From Acidobacteriota bacterium (GTDB lineage: Bacteria > Acidobacteriota > Thermoanaerobaculia > Multivoradales > Multivoraceae), in NCBI GenBank assembly GCA_028875725.1, contig JAPPCR010000015.1, positions 310,001 to 374,000 on the forward strand: a DNA stretch of 64,000 nucleotides. The letters run 5' to 3'. Under the pieces are notes generated by a model that saw nothing but the letters and a program-made list of their open reading frames with translations, searched no databases and was not told the DNA's origin. Within the stretch, counting starts at the first letter, position 1, and the number at the start of each line of letters is the position of its first letter. This document shows, one piece after another, positions 1 to 9,889 of the stretch. The translations under genes were made by a program, and so were the position numbers.

Positions 1-1638
1 GAGTTGCCCGACCGCCCACTCGCGCAGACCGTTGTAGTCGGCCTTGCCGTTCGCCGCCCGGCCCACGGTGTCCCGCACCAGAATGCGCTTGGGCGCCTTG
101 TAGGACGCCAGTTCCCGCTTCACCCAACCGATGACGTCAGGCTCGCTGAAGTGCCCGGGGCTGTCCAGTTCGACGACGGCCGTGACCGCCTGCCCGAAAC
201 GCTCGTCCGGAACGCCTACGCACACCGCGTCACGGACCGCAGGGTGGGTCTTCAGCACTTCCTCGACCTCTTCGGGGAAGATCTTCTCGCCGCCGCTGTT
301 GATGCACACCGAGCCGCGGCCATAGAGCTTGAGGGAGCCGTCAGCCTCGACGGTGGCGTAGTCGCCCGCCATCGAGTAGCGGACGCCGTCGACTTCGGTG
401 AATATGGCCGCCGTCTTCTCAGGGTCCTTGTAGTACCCGACCGGAATGTGACCGGTGACGGCGATCCGCCCAAGCACCCCCGAACCCGGCTCGACCTTGT
501 TGCCGTCGTCGTCGATCACGCAGGCGTTGTCACCGAGCACGAAGGAGGCCGTTTCGGTCGCCTCGCCGGCGGTCGAGTCCGAGCGGCCCATGCCGATCGA
601 CTCGGACGACCCGAGGCTGTCCGTCAGGATCGTCTCCGGCGGACAGAACCGCAAGAACTCACGCTTCACTTCGGCGCTCCACATCGCGCCCGAGGAAACC
701 ACGGCTTCAAGGCTGGACAGGTCGAAGCGATCCGGTTCCGCTTCGAGCGCGCGCACCATGGGCCGGGCGAACGCGTCGCCCACGATCGCCATCCCGTTGA
801 TCTTCTCCGTGGTGATCGCCTCGAGCGTGGCCACGGCATCGAAGCGGCGGTTGGCCAGGGTGATCACCGTGCCGCCGTTCAGCATGCCGCCGAGGGCGGT
901 CAGGAATCCGGTGCCGTGCATCAGGGGGCAGGCGGGAAGAGAAACCCGTCGCATCAGGAGCTCGTCGAACTGGGGTACGAGACCCTCCACGCCGCCCGAG
1001 AGATCGAACGGCTCGGGCCGGTTGTCGTTGCCGAGCAGCCAGAGGTCGTCGAGCCTCCACATGACGCCCTTCGGCATGCCGGTCGTGCCGCCGGTGTACA
1101 GCAGCCAGAGATCGTCGCCGCTGCGCGGCCACGGCGCTTGGAAGGTCAGCGAGTCGTCGGGCGCCGCGGCAGCGGCCTGCTCGTAGGGAATCGCCCATTC
1201 GGGACAGGGACCCGAGCCGTCGTCGACCCAGAGCCACGTGTGGATTCCCGGCATCTTCGATCGGAGATCCGCGATCCGCGACGCGAAGCAACCGTGGAAG
1301 ACAACCGCCACGACGTCCGCGTTGTCCCACAGGTAGAGAAGCTCGCCCTCCACGTAACGGTAGTTCGTGTTCACCGGCACCAGGGACGCCTTGAAGCAGG
1401 CGAGCACGGACTCCAGGTACTCCGGAACGTTGTAGAGGTACTGCGCCACCTTGTCCTGGCGCTTCGCGCCGCGCGCGATCAGTGTCGCCGCGACGCCGTT
1501 CGCGCGGCGGTGCATCTCGGCCTGCGAGTAGCGGCGCGCCGGTTCGCCGCCCAGAGGATCTACAAACGCCTGCGCCGGCGAGCCCGGCTGGTGCTCGGCG
1601 ATCGCTTCGAGAATGTCCGCGTGATGCCAGTCGCTCAT
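1..1638 (-). CDS. Acyl-CoA synthetase (AMP-binding, ANL family), C-terminus cut by window edge
   Basis: Activates a carboxylic acid to an acyl-adenylate and then to acyl-CoA. The frame reads from ATG at 1638 (MSDWHHADILEAI) through 546 codons and runs off the left edge. The nucleotide-binding P-loop GGTTGMPKG is seen near residue 183. Near the truncated end, GKADYNG matches the position of the C-terminal catalytic lysine of the family, so only a few residues are probably missing. The family is normally 530-570 aa. The substrate cannot be told from sequence. Nearby isobutyryl-CoA mutase and enoyl-CoA hydratase genes suggest a short or branched acyl group (inference). Confidence 0.85.
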   Translation of the reverse strand, partial: MSDWHHADILEAIAEHQPGSPAQAFVDPLGGEPARRYSQAEMHRRANGVAATLIARGAKRQDKVAQYLYNVPEYLESVLACFKASLVPVNTNYRYVEGELLYLWDNADVVAVVFHGCFASRIADLRSKMPGIHTWLWVDDGSGPCPEWAIPYEQAAAAAPDDSLTFQAPWPRSGDDLWLLYTGGTTGMPKGVMWRLDDLWLLGNDNRPEPFDLSGGVEGLVPQFDELLMRRVSLPACPLMHGTGFLTALGGMLNGGTVITLANRRFDAVATLEAITTEKINGMAIVGDAFARPMVRALEAEPDRFDLSSLEAVVSSGAMWSAEVKREFLRFCPPETILTDSLGSSESIGMGRSDSTAGEATETASFVLGDNACVIDDDGNKVEPGSGVLGRIAVTGHIPVGYYKDPEKTAAIFTEVDGVRYSMAGDYATVEADGSLKLYGRGSVCINSGGEKIFPEEVEEVLKTHPAVRDAVCVGVPDERFGQAVTAVVELDSPGHFSEPDVIGWVKRELASYKAPKRILVRDTVGRAANGKADYNGLREWAVGQL

Positions 1639-1755
1639 GGCCGCGCAATCTAGCAGTCGTTATCCTTCAGAAGAAACAGGTACAGATCCACGCGGCGGCC
1701 CGGTCCCACGAGAGCCTGGTGCTGGAAAGCGGGCCATGGAGACAGGAGGCTGACC

Positions 1756-3654
1756 ATGCCGATTTCCTTCGTATCGATCCGACGCAGCCACGGCGTCCTC
1801 ACGGCGTCCTGGTGCGCTCGCTGGACGGTCGCCTTCCTGCTGGGCGCGGCGCTGCCCGCCTCCGCCCAGAAGAACAACGTCATCCTGTTCGTCGGCGACG
1901 GCATGGGGGTGTCGACTGTCACTTTCACTCGTATCGCGACGGTGGGCGTCGACGGACAACTGACGATGGACCGCATGCCCTACACCGCCGTTTCCCGCAC
2001 GGCGTCGGCCGACTACATCACCCCCGACAGCGCCGCCACGATGTCGGCGATGATGACCGGCGTCAACACGAACACGGGCGTAATCGGCTTCGGCCCGACT
2101 ACCGAGTACGCGGACTTCAACGACAACGGCGACGGCCCGCGGTTGACCAACATCGGCGAACTGGCGACCTCGATGGGCTACGCCGTCGGCATCGTCACGA
2201 CGACGCGCGTCACCCACGCGACGCCGGCGGCGGTGTTCGCCCATGTCAACAACCGGAACCTGGAAAACGAGATCGCCGCCCAGATGACCCCCGGCGGCGG
2301 GGGTTACAACACGCGGCTCGGGGAGGGGCTCCACGTCATCTTTGGGGGCGGCAGGCGACACTTCCTACCCACTTCGGGAAGCGACGACGAGGGTCTTCCG
2401 GGACGACGGTCGGACGGCCGCGACCTCAGAAACGAGCTACAGCAAAGGGGCTATCGCTACGTCTGGAACCGGCAGGGGCTCAATTCGCTGGGCGGTTCCG
2501 GCCGCGCAATCGGTCTGTTCGCCTCGAGTCACCTGGAGTACGAAACGGACCGGGACAGCGGCGAGCCGAGCCTGGAGGAGATGACGAGGAAGGCGATCCA
2601 GATCCTCGCCGCGACGGGGAAGCCCTACTTCCTGATGGTCGAAGGCGGACGAATCGACCACGCGCACCACGAGGGGAACGCCTTTCGCGCCTTCACCGAC
2701 ACCCGGATGTTCGATCGAGCGATCAGCGCCGCACAGCGAAGCGTGAATCTCAACAGGACCCTGATCCTCGCGACGGCCGACCACAGCCACGTCTTCACGG
2801 TCGCCGGCTACCCGATGCGACCGCTCGGCGATCTGCGCTACACCCCCCGCTCGGTGCCCGCGTCGTTCCGGAACCAGCCGCACAACGGCATCCTGGGAAC
2901 GGTCCACGAGATCAACAGCGCCGGCACGATCGCGGAGAGCGGAGACTCGAGCGGCATTCCCTACACCATCCTGGGCTACGCCAACGGACCCGGGCATCGC
3001 AGCGGTTCGCGCGTCAATCCGAACACCGACAGGACACCCGGCCACGGCGGCGCCGTTCCTACAGGCACCAGCCACACGGCGTACCGGCAGGAGGCTACGG
3101 TCCCGCTGGCGATAGAAACGCACGCTGGCGAAGACGTGATGATCTACGCGGTCGGCCGCACGGCCGAGAACGTGCGCGGCACCGTGCCCAACACGAAGGT
3201 CTTCGACTGGATCAAGGACGGTTTCGCCGGGAGGGGCAGCGCGCCGCGACCCGGACCCAGCCCCGACCCGACTCCGGATCCGAATCCCGGACCGGCCCCG
3301 GATCCGGTCGGTACCTGCACGCCCACCACCGTCGTCCTTGAATTCGACGGCGGCTACGAGGTCAGCATGTGCTACGTCACGCAGGACGGTGAATCGGGCC
3401 CGGTCAAGGCCGAAGCCTGGTCCAGCGAGGCAGGCATTCTGTGGTTCTTCGGCCGCAACAACCCGGAAGTCCTGGTCAAGGTGCTCGACGGTTGTGGAGT
3501 CAACGGCCACCGCTGGGCGTTCGTGGCGCCGGTGACCACCCTGGACTTCAACCTGTGGATTACGGGACCCGACGGCAGCCGCTGGACGCATGGCAACCCG
3601 CAGGGCGCGACCGCGAGCACGAAGTCGGACATCACGGCGTTTCCGTGCGGCTAG
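1756..3654 (+). CDS. Exported alkaline phosphatase with C-terminal LDGC domain
   Basis: Alkaline-phosphatase superfamily phosphomonoesterase, 632 aa. An N-terminal signal segment ends near ASAQ (residue 38). Asp48 in VGDGMG is a metal ligand and Ser92 in TPDSAAT is the phosphoseryl nucleophile. RIDHAHHEGN and ATADHSHVF supply further metal ligands. After the catalytic domain comes a Pro/Asp linker (about 497-518), then a ~110-residue C-terminal domain with two kinds of marker, LWFF and KVLDGCGVN, ending FPCG. The same domain ends the fibronectin-type protein at 9919-10662. Probably periplasmic or secreted. The start is chosen because it gives the signal peptide and follows GGAG-type purines. 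Confidence 0.88.
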   Translation: MPISFVSIRRSHGVLTASWCARWTVAFLLGAALPASAQKNNVILFVGDGMGVSTVTFTRIATVGVDGQLTMDRMPYTAVSRTASADYITPDSAATMSAMMTGVNTNTGVIGFGPTTEYADFNDNGDGPRLTNIGELATSMGYAVGIVTTTRVTHATPAAVFAHVNNRNLENEIAAQMTPGGGGYNTRLGEGLHVIFGGGRRHFLPTSGSDDEGLPGRRSDGRDLRNELQQRGYRYVWNRQGLNSLGGSGRAIGLFASSHLEYETDRDSGEPSLEEMTRKAIQILAATGKPYFLMVEGGRIDHAHHEGNAFRAFTDTRMFDRAISAAQRSVNLNRTLILATADHSHVFTVAGYPMRPLGDLRYTPRSVPASFRNQPHNGILGTVHEINSAGTIAESGDSSGIPYTILGYANGPGHRSGSRVNPNTDRTPGHGGAVPTGTSHTAYRQEATVPLAIETHAGEDVMIYAVGRTAENVRGTVPNTKVFDWIKDGFAGRGSAPRPGPSPDPTPDPNPGPAPDPVGTCTPTTVVLEFDGGYEVSMCYVTQDGESGPVKAEAWSSEAGILWFFGRNNPEVLVKVLDGCGVNGHRWAFVAPVTTLDFNLWITGPDGSRWTHGNPQGATASTKSDITAFPCG

Positions 3655-3661
3655 CGCCGGG

Positions 3662-6600
3662 CTACATGCTGCGCCGGTACTCGCCGCCCACTCGGTAGAG
3701 CGCGTCCGAGATCTGGCCCAGCGAGCAGTGCTTGACCGTCTCCATCAGTTCCTCGAACACGTTGCCGCGGCGTCGCGCCACGTCCTGGAGCCGCTCGAGA
3801 CACGCCCCTGAATGGTCGCCGTGACGCCGATGGAAGGCGGCAAGACTGTCGATCTGCTGCTGCTTCTCGTCGTCCGTTGAGCGGATGAGCTCCGCCTCGA
3901 CCGTCTCGGCGAAGTCCTGGCCCTCGGCGAGAAAGGTGTTCACGCCGACGACCGGCAGGCTGCCGTCGTGCTTCTTCGCCTCGTACTCCATGCTCTCGTC
4001 CTGGATCTTCGAGCGCTGGTACATCGTGTCCATCGCCGCCAGCACGCCGCCCCGCTCGGCGAGGCGCTCGAACTCCAGGTAGACCGCCTCCTCCACCGCG
4101 TCGGTCAACTGGTCCAGGGCGAAGGAGCCCTGCCAGGGATTCTCGCTCCGGTTGAGCCCGAACTCCCGGTTGATGATCAACTGGATCGCCAGCGCGCGCC
4201 GCACGGACTGTTCGGTCGGCGTCGTGATCGCCTCGTCGAAGGCGTTCGTGTGCAGGGAGTTGCAACGGTCAAGGATGCCGTACAGCGCCTGCAGCGTGGT
4301 GCGGATGTCGTTGAACTGAATCTCCTGCGCATGGAGCGAGCGGCCGGAGGTCTGGATGTGGTACTTCAGCATCTGGCTGCGGGCGGAGGCGCCGTAGCGC
4401 TCGCGCATCGCACGCGCCCAGATTCGCCGCGCCACCCGGCCGATCACGGCGTACTCCGGATCCATCCCGTTCGAGAAAAAGAACGAGAGGTTGGGCGCGA
4501 AGTCGTCGATCGACATCCCCCGCGCCAGGTAGTACTCGACGATCGTGAAACCGTTGGCGAGCGTGAACGCCAACTGCGTGATCGGGTTCGCGCCGGCTTC
4601 CGCGATGTGGTACCCGCTGACCGAGGCGCTGTAGTAGTTGCGCACGTTGTGGTCGATGAAGAACTGCTGGACGTCACCCATCATCCGTAGCGAGAACTCG
4701 GTCGAGAAAATGCACGTGTTCTGGGCCTGGTCCTCTTTCAGGATGTCCGCCTGGACCGTGCCCCGAACCCGGCTCAGGGCGTCGGTGCGGATGCGCTCGT
4801 AGACGTCGCGCTCGACCACCTGGTCGCCCGAGATGCCGAGCAGCTCCAGTCCCAGGCCGTCGTTCTCCTCCGGCAGCTCGCCGCGGTAGACCGGTCCGTC
4901 ACCACCGTGACGCCGGTCGATCTCCGCGAGCGCCTGCTCCAGACCGCCGGTTTCCCGCAGGTGACGCTCGACCTGCTGGTCGACCGCGGCGTTCATGAAG
5001 AAGGCGAGGATGGTCGGCGCCGGGCCGTTGATCGTCATCGACACGGACGTCGCCGGGTCGCAGAGATCGAACCCCGAGTAGAGCCGCTTCATGTCGTCGA
5101 CGGTGGCGATCGAAACGCCCGAGTTGCCGACCTTGCCCCAGATGTCGGGCCGAAGCCCCGGATCCGAGCCGTAGAGCGTCACCGAGTCGAACGCGGTGGA
5201 CAGACGGTTCGCCGGCTGCCCGCGCGACACGAAGTGAAATCGCCGGTTCGTGCGCTCCGCGATCCCCTCGCCCGCGAACATGCGCGTCGGTTCCTCGCCC
5301 CGGCGACGGTAGGGGTAGACGCCGGCGGTGTACGGGTAGGCGCCCGGCAGGTTGTGCTTCATCAGGAAACGCAGGAGGTCGCCCCAGTCCGAGTACTCGG
5401 GCAGCGCCAGCTTCGGCATGCGCAGGTGGCTCAGGGTGGTCACGTAGTTCTCGCCGGTGACCTCGCGCCCGCGGACCGGATAGCTGTACTGGTCGGCGCG
5501 CGCGGCGTCGACGCGATCAGGCCAGTTCTTCAGGAGTTCCGCCGCCTCGGCGCCGACGTCGGCCAGCGCTTCCTGGTAGCTCCGGCGCAGCCGCGCCAGG
5601 GTCTGGTCGGGCGCCGCATCGAGCGCCGTCGCCGCGTACGCGGCAAGAGGCTTCGGAAGGTCCGGGTCGTCCAGCTCAGCCAGAGCCCGGTAGCAGCCGT
5701 GCGCCTTCGAGGCGGCCGCCGCACGGCGCTCGGAATCGGCCTCGGCGGCGCGGCCCGCCTCGGCGATCTCGGCAAGGTAGCGGTTGCGATTGTCCGGGAT
5801 CAGGACCGCCGCTTGCGGCGCGCGCTCGTCCAGGTCGAGCTCGGGCGTCCAGGCGGTCCCGTCCAGGTCGAGCCCTGCCCGGAGCAGCCGGCACACGTTC
5901 CAGAACATCCAGTTGATGCCCGGGTCCTGGAACTGGCTGGCGATCGTCGGATAGACCGGCACGTCCTCATCGGCGACCTCGAAGGCGAGCCGGTTGCGCC
6001 GCCACTGCTTCCGCACGTCGCGCAGCGCGTCCTGGCCGCCGCGCCGGTCGAACTTGTTCAGCACGATGACGTCGGCGAAGTCGAGCATGTCGATCTTCTC
6101 GAGCTGGCTCGCCGCGCCGTAGTCCGAAGTCATCACGTAGATCGAGAGGTCGACCAAGTCGACGATTTCGCTGTCGCTCTGGCCGATGCCGGCCGTCTCC
6201 ACGAGGATCATCGAGAATCCGGACGCCTTGAGCAGCGCAATCGCGTCGCCGAGCACCTCGCTGGTCGCCAGGTGCTGCCGCCGCGTCGCCATCGAGCGCA
6301 TGAAGGCCCGCTCGCTGCGCAGGCTGTTCATCCGGATGCGGTCGCCGAGCAGGGCGCCGCCCGTCCGCCGGCGCGTCGGATCGACCGCCAGGAGGGCGAT
6401 CCGCATTCCGGAAGACGTTTCGGGCATGCACTCGAGGAAGCGGTTCAGCAGCTCGTCGGCGACGCTGCTCTTGCCCGCGCCGCCGGTCCCGGTGAGGCCC
6501 ACGACCGGCACGCCGGCGCCGGCCAACTGCCACTCCTTGCGCAAGCGGCGCAGGTCCGACTCGCCAACCGCCCCGCGCTCGATGGCGGAGAGCAGGCGCG

Positions 6601-7126
6601 ACAACTCGATGTCCCCGCCCGGTTCCGAGGCAACGCGCACGCTGAAGCGCGGTTCGGGCGCCGGCCGCCGCTTCGCATGCGTCCGCTCGACGACGTCGTC
6701 GATCATCGCCGGCAGGCCCATCTTCAGACCGTCGTCGGGATGGTAGATTCGCTCGACTCCGTAGGCCTCGAGTTCCGCGATCTCCTCCGGCGTGATCGTG
6801 CCGCCGCCGCCGCCGAAGACGAGGACGTCTTCCCTGCCCTCCTCCGCCAGCCGGTCGATCATGTAGCGGAAGAACTCGATGTGGCCGCCCTGGTAGGAGC
6901 TGATCGCGATCGCGTCGGCGTCCTCCTGCACGGCCGCGCGGACGATCTCGTCGACGCCGCGGTTGTGGCCCAGGTGGACCACCTCGGCCCCGCGGTCCTG
7001 GATCATCCGCCGCATGATGTGGATTGCCGCGTCGTGTCCGTCGAACAGCGACGCGGCGGTCACGAAGCGGAGCGGGCTGGCGTCCTCGGCGGGCCGGATC
7101 CGCGGATCCTGTTCAGGAGTGGTCAT
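3662..7126 (-). CDS. icmF: Fused isobutyryl-CoA mutase (IcmF)
   Basis: Adenosylcobalamin-dependent carbon-skeleton mutase interconverting isobutyryl-CoA and n-butyryl-CoA, fused to its G-protein chaperone. The 1154 residues show three parts. A B12-binding domain comes first, with cobalt-ligand His31 in FDGHDAAI. A MeaB-like GTPase follows, with P-loop GTGGAGKSS near 213-221. The mutase barrel starts at about 550 (PYTAGVYPYRR near 600, SMTINGPAP, QNTCIFSTEF near 800). This order is diagnostic of IcmF (about 1090 aa in characterised members). The Gln of AQNTCIF, isobutyryl-type rather than methylmalonyl-type Arg, is kept. The Phe usual in the GVFPF motif is Tyr. It ends 8 bp from the convergent phosphatase. 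Confidence 0.92.
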   Translation of the reverse strand: MTTPEQDPRIRPAEDASPLRFVTAASLFDGHDAAIHIMRRMIQDRGAEVVHLGHNRGVDEIVRAAVQEDADAIAISSYQGGHIEFFRYMIDRLAEEGREDVLVFGGGGGTITPEEIAELEAYGVERIYHPDDGLKMGLPAMIDDVVERTHAKRRPAPEPRFSVRVASEPGGDIELSRLLSAIERGAVGESDLRRLRKEWQLAGAGVPVVGLTGTGGAGKSSVADELLNRFLECMPETSSGMRIALLAVDPTRRRTGGALLGDRIRMNSLRSERAFMRSMATRRQHLATSEVLGDAIALLKASGFSMILVETAGIGQSDSEIVDLVDLSIYVMTSDYGAASQLEKIDMLDFADVIVLNKFDRRGGQDALRDVRKQWRRNRLAFEVADEDVPVYPTIASQFQDPGINWMFWNVCRLLRAGLDLDGTAWTPELDLDERAPQAAVLIPDNRNRYLAEIAEAGRAAEADSERRAAAASKAHGCYRALAELDDPDLPKPLAAYAATALDAAPDQTLARLRRSYQEALADVGAEAAELLKNWPDRVDAARADQYSYPVRGREVTGENYVTTLSHLRMPKLALPEYSDWGDLLRFLMKHNLPGAYPYTAGVYPYRRRGEEPTRMFAGEGIAERTNRRFHFVSRGQPANRLSTAFDSVTLYGSDPGLRPDIWGKVGNSGVSIATVDDMKRLYSGFDLCDPATSVSMTINGPAPTILAFFMNAAVDQQVERHLRETGGLEQALAEIDRRHGGDGPVYRGELPEENDGLGLELLGISGDQVVERDVYERIRTDALSRVRGTVQADILKEDQAQNTCIFSTEFSLRMMGDVQQFFIDHNVRNYYSASVSGYHIAEAGANPITQLAFTLANGFTIVEYYLARGMSIDDFAPNLSFFFSNGMDPEYAVIGRVARRIWARAMRERYGASARSQMLKYHIQTSGRSLHAQEIQFNDIRTTLQALYGILDRCNSLHTNAFDEAITTPTEQSVRRALAIQLIINREFGLNRSENPWQGSFALDQLTDAVEEAVYLEFERLAERGGVLAAMDTMYQRSKIQDESMEYEAKKHDGSLPVVGVNTFLAEGQDFAETVEAELIRSTDDEKQQQIDSLAAFHRRHGDHSGACLERLQDVARRRGNVFEELMETVKHCSLGQISDALYRVGGEYRRSM

Positions 7127-7258
7127 GCGACGGTGTCCAGACGGTGAACTTCGGCCCGAAGTCTACTGCCGACGAGCGGATCCGACCGTGGAGCCGACCG
7201 CGGGCTGTAAGCTCCGCCACTACCGCCCGATCCTTCGCAACCTCTACCGGAGTTCGCC

Positions 7259-7933
7259 GTGAGAACGACGACGACGCAGATCCCCTTGGTTCCTCTGGCT
7301 TCCCTGGCCCTGCTGGCCGCCATCCTGGTCGCGGCAGCCCCGATCGCCGCTCAGGAACCGAGCACTCCTGGCCGATCCGGGTCCGCTCCCACGACCGCCC
7401 AGACCGAGGACAGCGACGCCGAAGCAAGGGCCGCGGCCCGGCGGGAGCAGTTCCGCCGCCTGCGGTACGGCAACCTGGCCGAAATCGAACTGGCCGGCAA
7501 GCAACTCCGGATCTCCTATCCGGACCTCCTGGCGGACAGTGACGACTACCGAGCGTTCGAGAGCCTCGCGGCCGGCGACGTCTTCGCCTGGAACAGCGGC
7601 CGGGCGGTCAAGCTGCTCACCCATGCCTCGCTTTCCTTCGACGGAATCGTCGTCCCCTACGGCAACGCCTCGCCCGACTATCCCGGCGTTTACAGCCTGT
7701 GGCCCAAGCGCACCGCCGGTGGCTGGAGCCTCGTGTTCAACGGCGAAGCCGACATCTGGGGCAGCCAGCGCGACGCGTCGGCCGACGCCGTCGAGGTTCC
7801 GCTCGAGCACTCGAGGGCCGACGAGCCGACCGAGAAGCTGACGATCGAGTTCCTCGAGGTCGAACCGGGCGCGGTGCTGCGGATCGCCTGGGGCGATCAC
7901 CAGTTCCTGGCCGCGTTCAAGGCGGCGCCTTAG
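7259..7933 (+). CDS. Exported DUF2911-family protein
   Basis: 224-residue protein of unknown biochemical role, starting at GTG. A signal peptide ends near PIAAQE (about 31). A low-complexity charged stretch follows. The C-terminal half then matches the DUF2911 pattern: GVYSLWP, WSLVFNGEADIWG, and a closing LRIAWGDHQF beta region. DUF2911 proteins are common single-domain exported proteins in Bacteroidota and Acidobacteriota. The gene diverges from icmF across a 132-bp gap that must hold both promoters, though no clear -35/-10 pair was recognised. Confidence 0.75.
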   Translation: MRTTTTQIPLVPLASLALLAAILVAAAPIAAQEPSTPGRSGSAPTTAQTEDSDAEARAAARREQFRRLRYGNLAEIELAGKQLRISYPDLLADSDDYRAFESLAAGDVFAWNSGRAVKLLTHASLSFDGIVVPYGNASPDYPGVYSLWPKRTAGGWSLVFNGEADIWGSQRDASADAVEVPLEHSRADEPTEKLTIEFLEVEPGAVLRIAWGDHQFLAAFKAAP

Positions 7934-8002
7934 CGGGCGCCGTCGACCGCCAGCCGCGACCAGGTCCACTCGACATCGACGGCCACCGGCCCGGCTCCGC
8001 GA

Positions 8003-8482
8003 CTATTCGGGGCTGTAGGGCAGCGATGAGTGATGAAGATTGATCTTCAGATCACCGTCAACAAGGATGTAGCCAAAGGTGAACTCGACCTTTGTCTCGC
8101 TACCGTCCGGGCCTGTGAAGTAGTAGTTGCCCATGGCCATTGCGGAGGCGTCGTTGGTGTAGATGCCGTTGTTCTCCCACCGAACATTGGTCCAGCCCGA
8201 GATCGCGAACCCTTTGTCCTCCGTTCCGTCTTGCCCGATGAAGTAGCTCAGAGCTCCGTCAAACTTGTCGCGGAACTGGTTCTCTGCTGCCATGGTCGGC
8301 TTGAACATGACGTCGGTTTCGCCATACGCATAGAGGTCCTTGATGTGTTTCGTCGCACGGGCGGCGTAGTCGCCGCCATCGGCATGAGTCTTGGCAATCG
8401 CGACAATGCCCTCGCCCCAGGCCTTCTGTGCATCAATGACAGCCTGTTCGGTGATCTGCTGCGCTGCAGCTGACGTCGCCAT
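8003..8482 (-). CDS. Small NTF2/SnoaL-like protein, low GC
   Basis: 159-residue protein starting MATSAAAQQITEQAV. The start resembles the tail of a signal peptide, yet the frame meets a stop only 15 codons upstream with no better start codon, so the N-terminus may have been trimmed. The cone-like alternation (ISGWTNVRWENNGIY, AMGNYYFTGPDG, VEFTFGYILVDGDLKI) resembles NTF2-like or SnoaL-like proteins. Base composition is clearly lower in G+C than its neighbours (line 8041-8100 counts 30 of 60), suggesting acquisition. The function is not predictable. Confidence 0.65.
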   Translation of the reverse strand: MATSAAAQQITEQAVIDAQKAWGEGIVAIAKTHADGGDYAARATKHIKDLYAYGETDVMFKPTMAAENQFRDKFDGALSYFIGQDGTEDKGFAISGWTNVRWENNGIYTNDASAMAMGNYYFTGPDGSETKVEFTFGYILVDGDLKINLHHSSLPYSPE

Positions 8483-8515
8483 GGCGACAAGGGGTTCCGG
8501 GCTGCGCGCCGCCCG

Positions 8516-9847
8516 CTACGCCTTCGTCACTCCCGGCACCGCCACCGCGTACCGGCCCTTCTTGTCCGGCACGGTCGGCGGGTCGGCGTCCCAGGCGTAG
8601 GTCGCGGGCTCCAGCGACACGTCGGACTTGAGCGCTTCCTTCCAGGTGATCTTCTTGCCGGAGTAGGTCGCCATCCGGCCCATCACGGCCGTCATCGTCG
8701 CGATCGCGCCGTTCTTCGCCTCGTTGAAGGGCTTGTCCTCACGGATCGCCTCGAACAGGCGGTCGTGCTCGACCTGGTACGGGCTCTTCTCGTCCTCCGG
8801 CTCGCGGTGGTTCCAGCCTCCCGGCGCCTCGATCAGGCCGGAGGCGAGGCTCGCCCGGCCCTTGCTTCCGTGCGCGTACTCGGCGACCTGGTCCCAGCAG
8901 TTCTGGATGTGCCGGCACTGGCTCAGCATCACGGCGCCGTCGTCGTAGGTGTACTCGACGAAGTGGTGGTCGAAGATCTCGCCGTGGTCGGGACCGTTCC
9001 GCCACTGCCGGCCGCCCTGGCCCTGGGCCTCGACCGGGTGTCCACCCTTGACCCAGTTGCCCACGTCGATGTTGTGGATGTGCTGCTCGACGATGTGGTC
9101 GCCGCAGAGCCAGTTGAAGTAGTACCAGTTGCGCATCTGGTACTCCATCTCCGTCTGGCCCGCCTTGCGCGCCCGCACCCAGACGCCCGAGCCGTTCCAG
9201 TAGACGCGGAGTGCGACGACGTCGCCGATCGCGCCGTCGTGGATGCGGTCGATCGTCTCGTTGTACATCGTGCTGTGGTGACGCTGCAGGCCGACGCCGA
9301 CCTTGAGGTTCTTCTCCTTGGCCGCCTTGGCCGCCTTGAGCACGCGCCGGACGCCCGGCGCGTCGACCGCGACCGGCTTCTCCATGAACACGTGCTTGCC
9401 CTGCTCGATCGCGTACTCGAAGTGTTCCGGCCGGAAGCCCGGCGGCGTCGCGTGGACGACGACGTCGACGCCGGAGTCGATCACCTTGCGATAGGCGTCG
9501 AAGCCGACGTAGCGGTTCTCGGCCGGCACCTGGAGGCGCTTGCCATTGTCGAACGACCCGTTCTCGCCCAGCTCGGCGAGTTGCGCGTAGCAGTTCTCCA
9601 GCCGATCCTCGAACGCGTCGGCCATCGCCACGAGTTCGACCGGTCCCGACGTCGACATGGCCTGCGCTGCGGCGCCCGTGCCACGTCCGCCGCAGCCGAT
9701 CAGACCGATTCGCAGCGTCGCGTCGCCGCGCGCGCGGCCTACGTCCGAATTCGTGTTGGCGGCGGCCGCTCTCCCGCCGCCGACGCCGCCGGCCAGCAGC
9801 GCCGCCGAAGCCCCGGTGATGAAACTGCGCCTGGAGGTTCCGTCCAT
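8516..9847 (-). CDS. Tat-exported Gfo/Idh/MocA family oxidoreductase
   Basis: NAD(P)-dependent sugar or sugar-derivative oxidoreductase, probably periplasmic with preloaded cofactor. The start at 9847 is chosen over a longer open frame because it gives a twin-arginine leader (TSRRSFITGASAALLAGG) and a GGGAG ribosome-binding site a few bases upstream. A Rossmann motif IGLIGCGGRGTG follows the leader. HVFMEKPVAVD is the family's EKP motif. HNIDVGNWVKGGHPV lies in the C-terminal substrate domain. The length (443 aa) fits the exported subfamily common in Planctomycetota and Acidobacteriota. A second family member lies at 26712-28184. Confidence 0.88.
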   Translation of the reverse strand: MDGTSRRSFITGASAALLAGGVGGGRAAAANTNSDVGRARGDATLRIGLIGCGGRGTGAAAQAMSTSGPVELVAMADAFEDRLENCYAQLAELGENGSFDNGKRLQVPAENRYVGFDAYRKVIDSGVDVVVHATPPGFRPEHFEYAIEQGKHVFMEKPVAVDAPGVRRVLKAAKAAKEKNLKVGVGLQRHHSTMYNETIDRIHDGAIGDVVALRVYWNGSGVWVRARKAGQTEMEYQMRNWYYFNWLCGDHIVEQHIHNIDVGNWVKGGHPVEAQGQGGRQWRNGPDHGEIFDHHFVEYTYDDGAVMLSQCRHIQNCWDQVAEYAHGSKGRASLASGLIEAPGGWNHREPEDEKSPYQVEHDRLFEAIREDKPFNEAKNGAIATMTAVMGRMATYSGKKITWKEALKSDVSLEPATYAWDADPPTVPDKKGRYAVAVPGVTKA

Positions 9848-9889
9848 CTCTGTTCTCCCGTTACCGTTGCGAACTCGACTGTCTACTGG

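Noticed and set aside
4907..7147. Plus-strand open frame of 746 codons opposite icmF
   Set aside because: The minus strand is an unmistakable IcmF and the plus-strand product is a low-complexity Arg/Val/Asp sequence.
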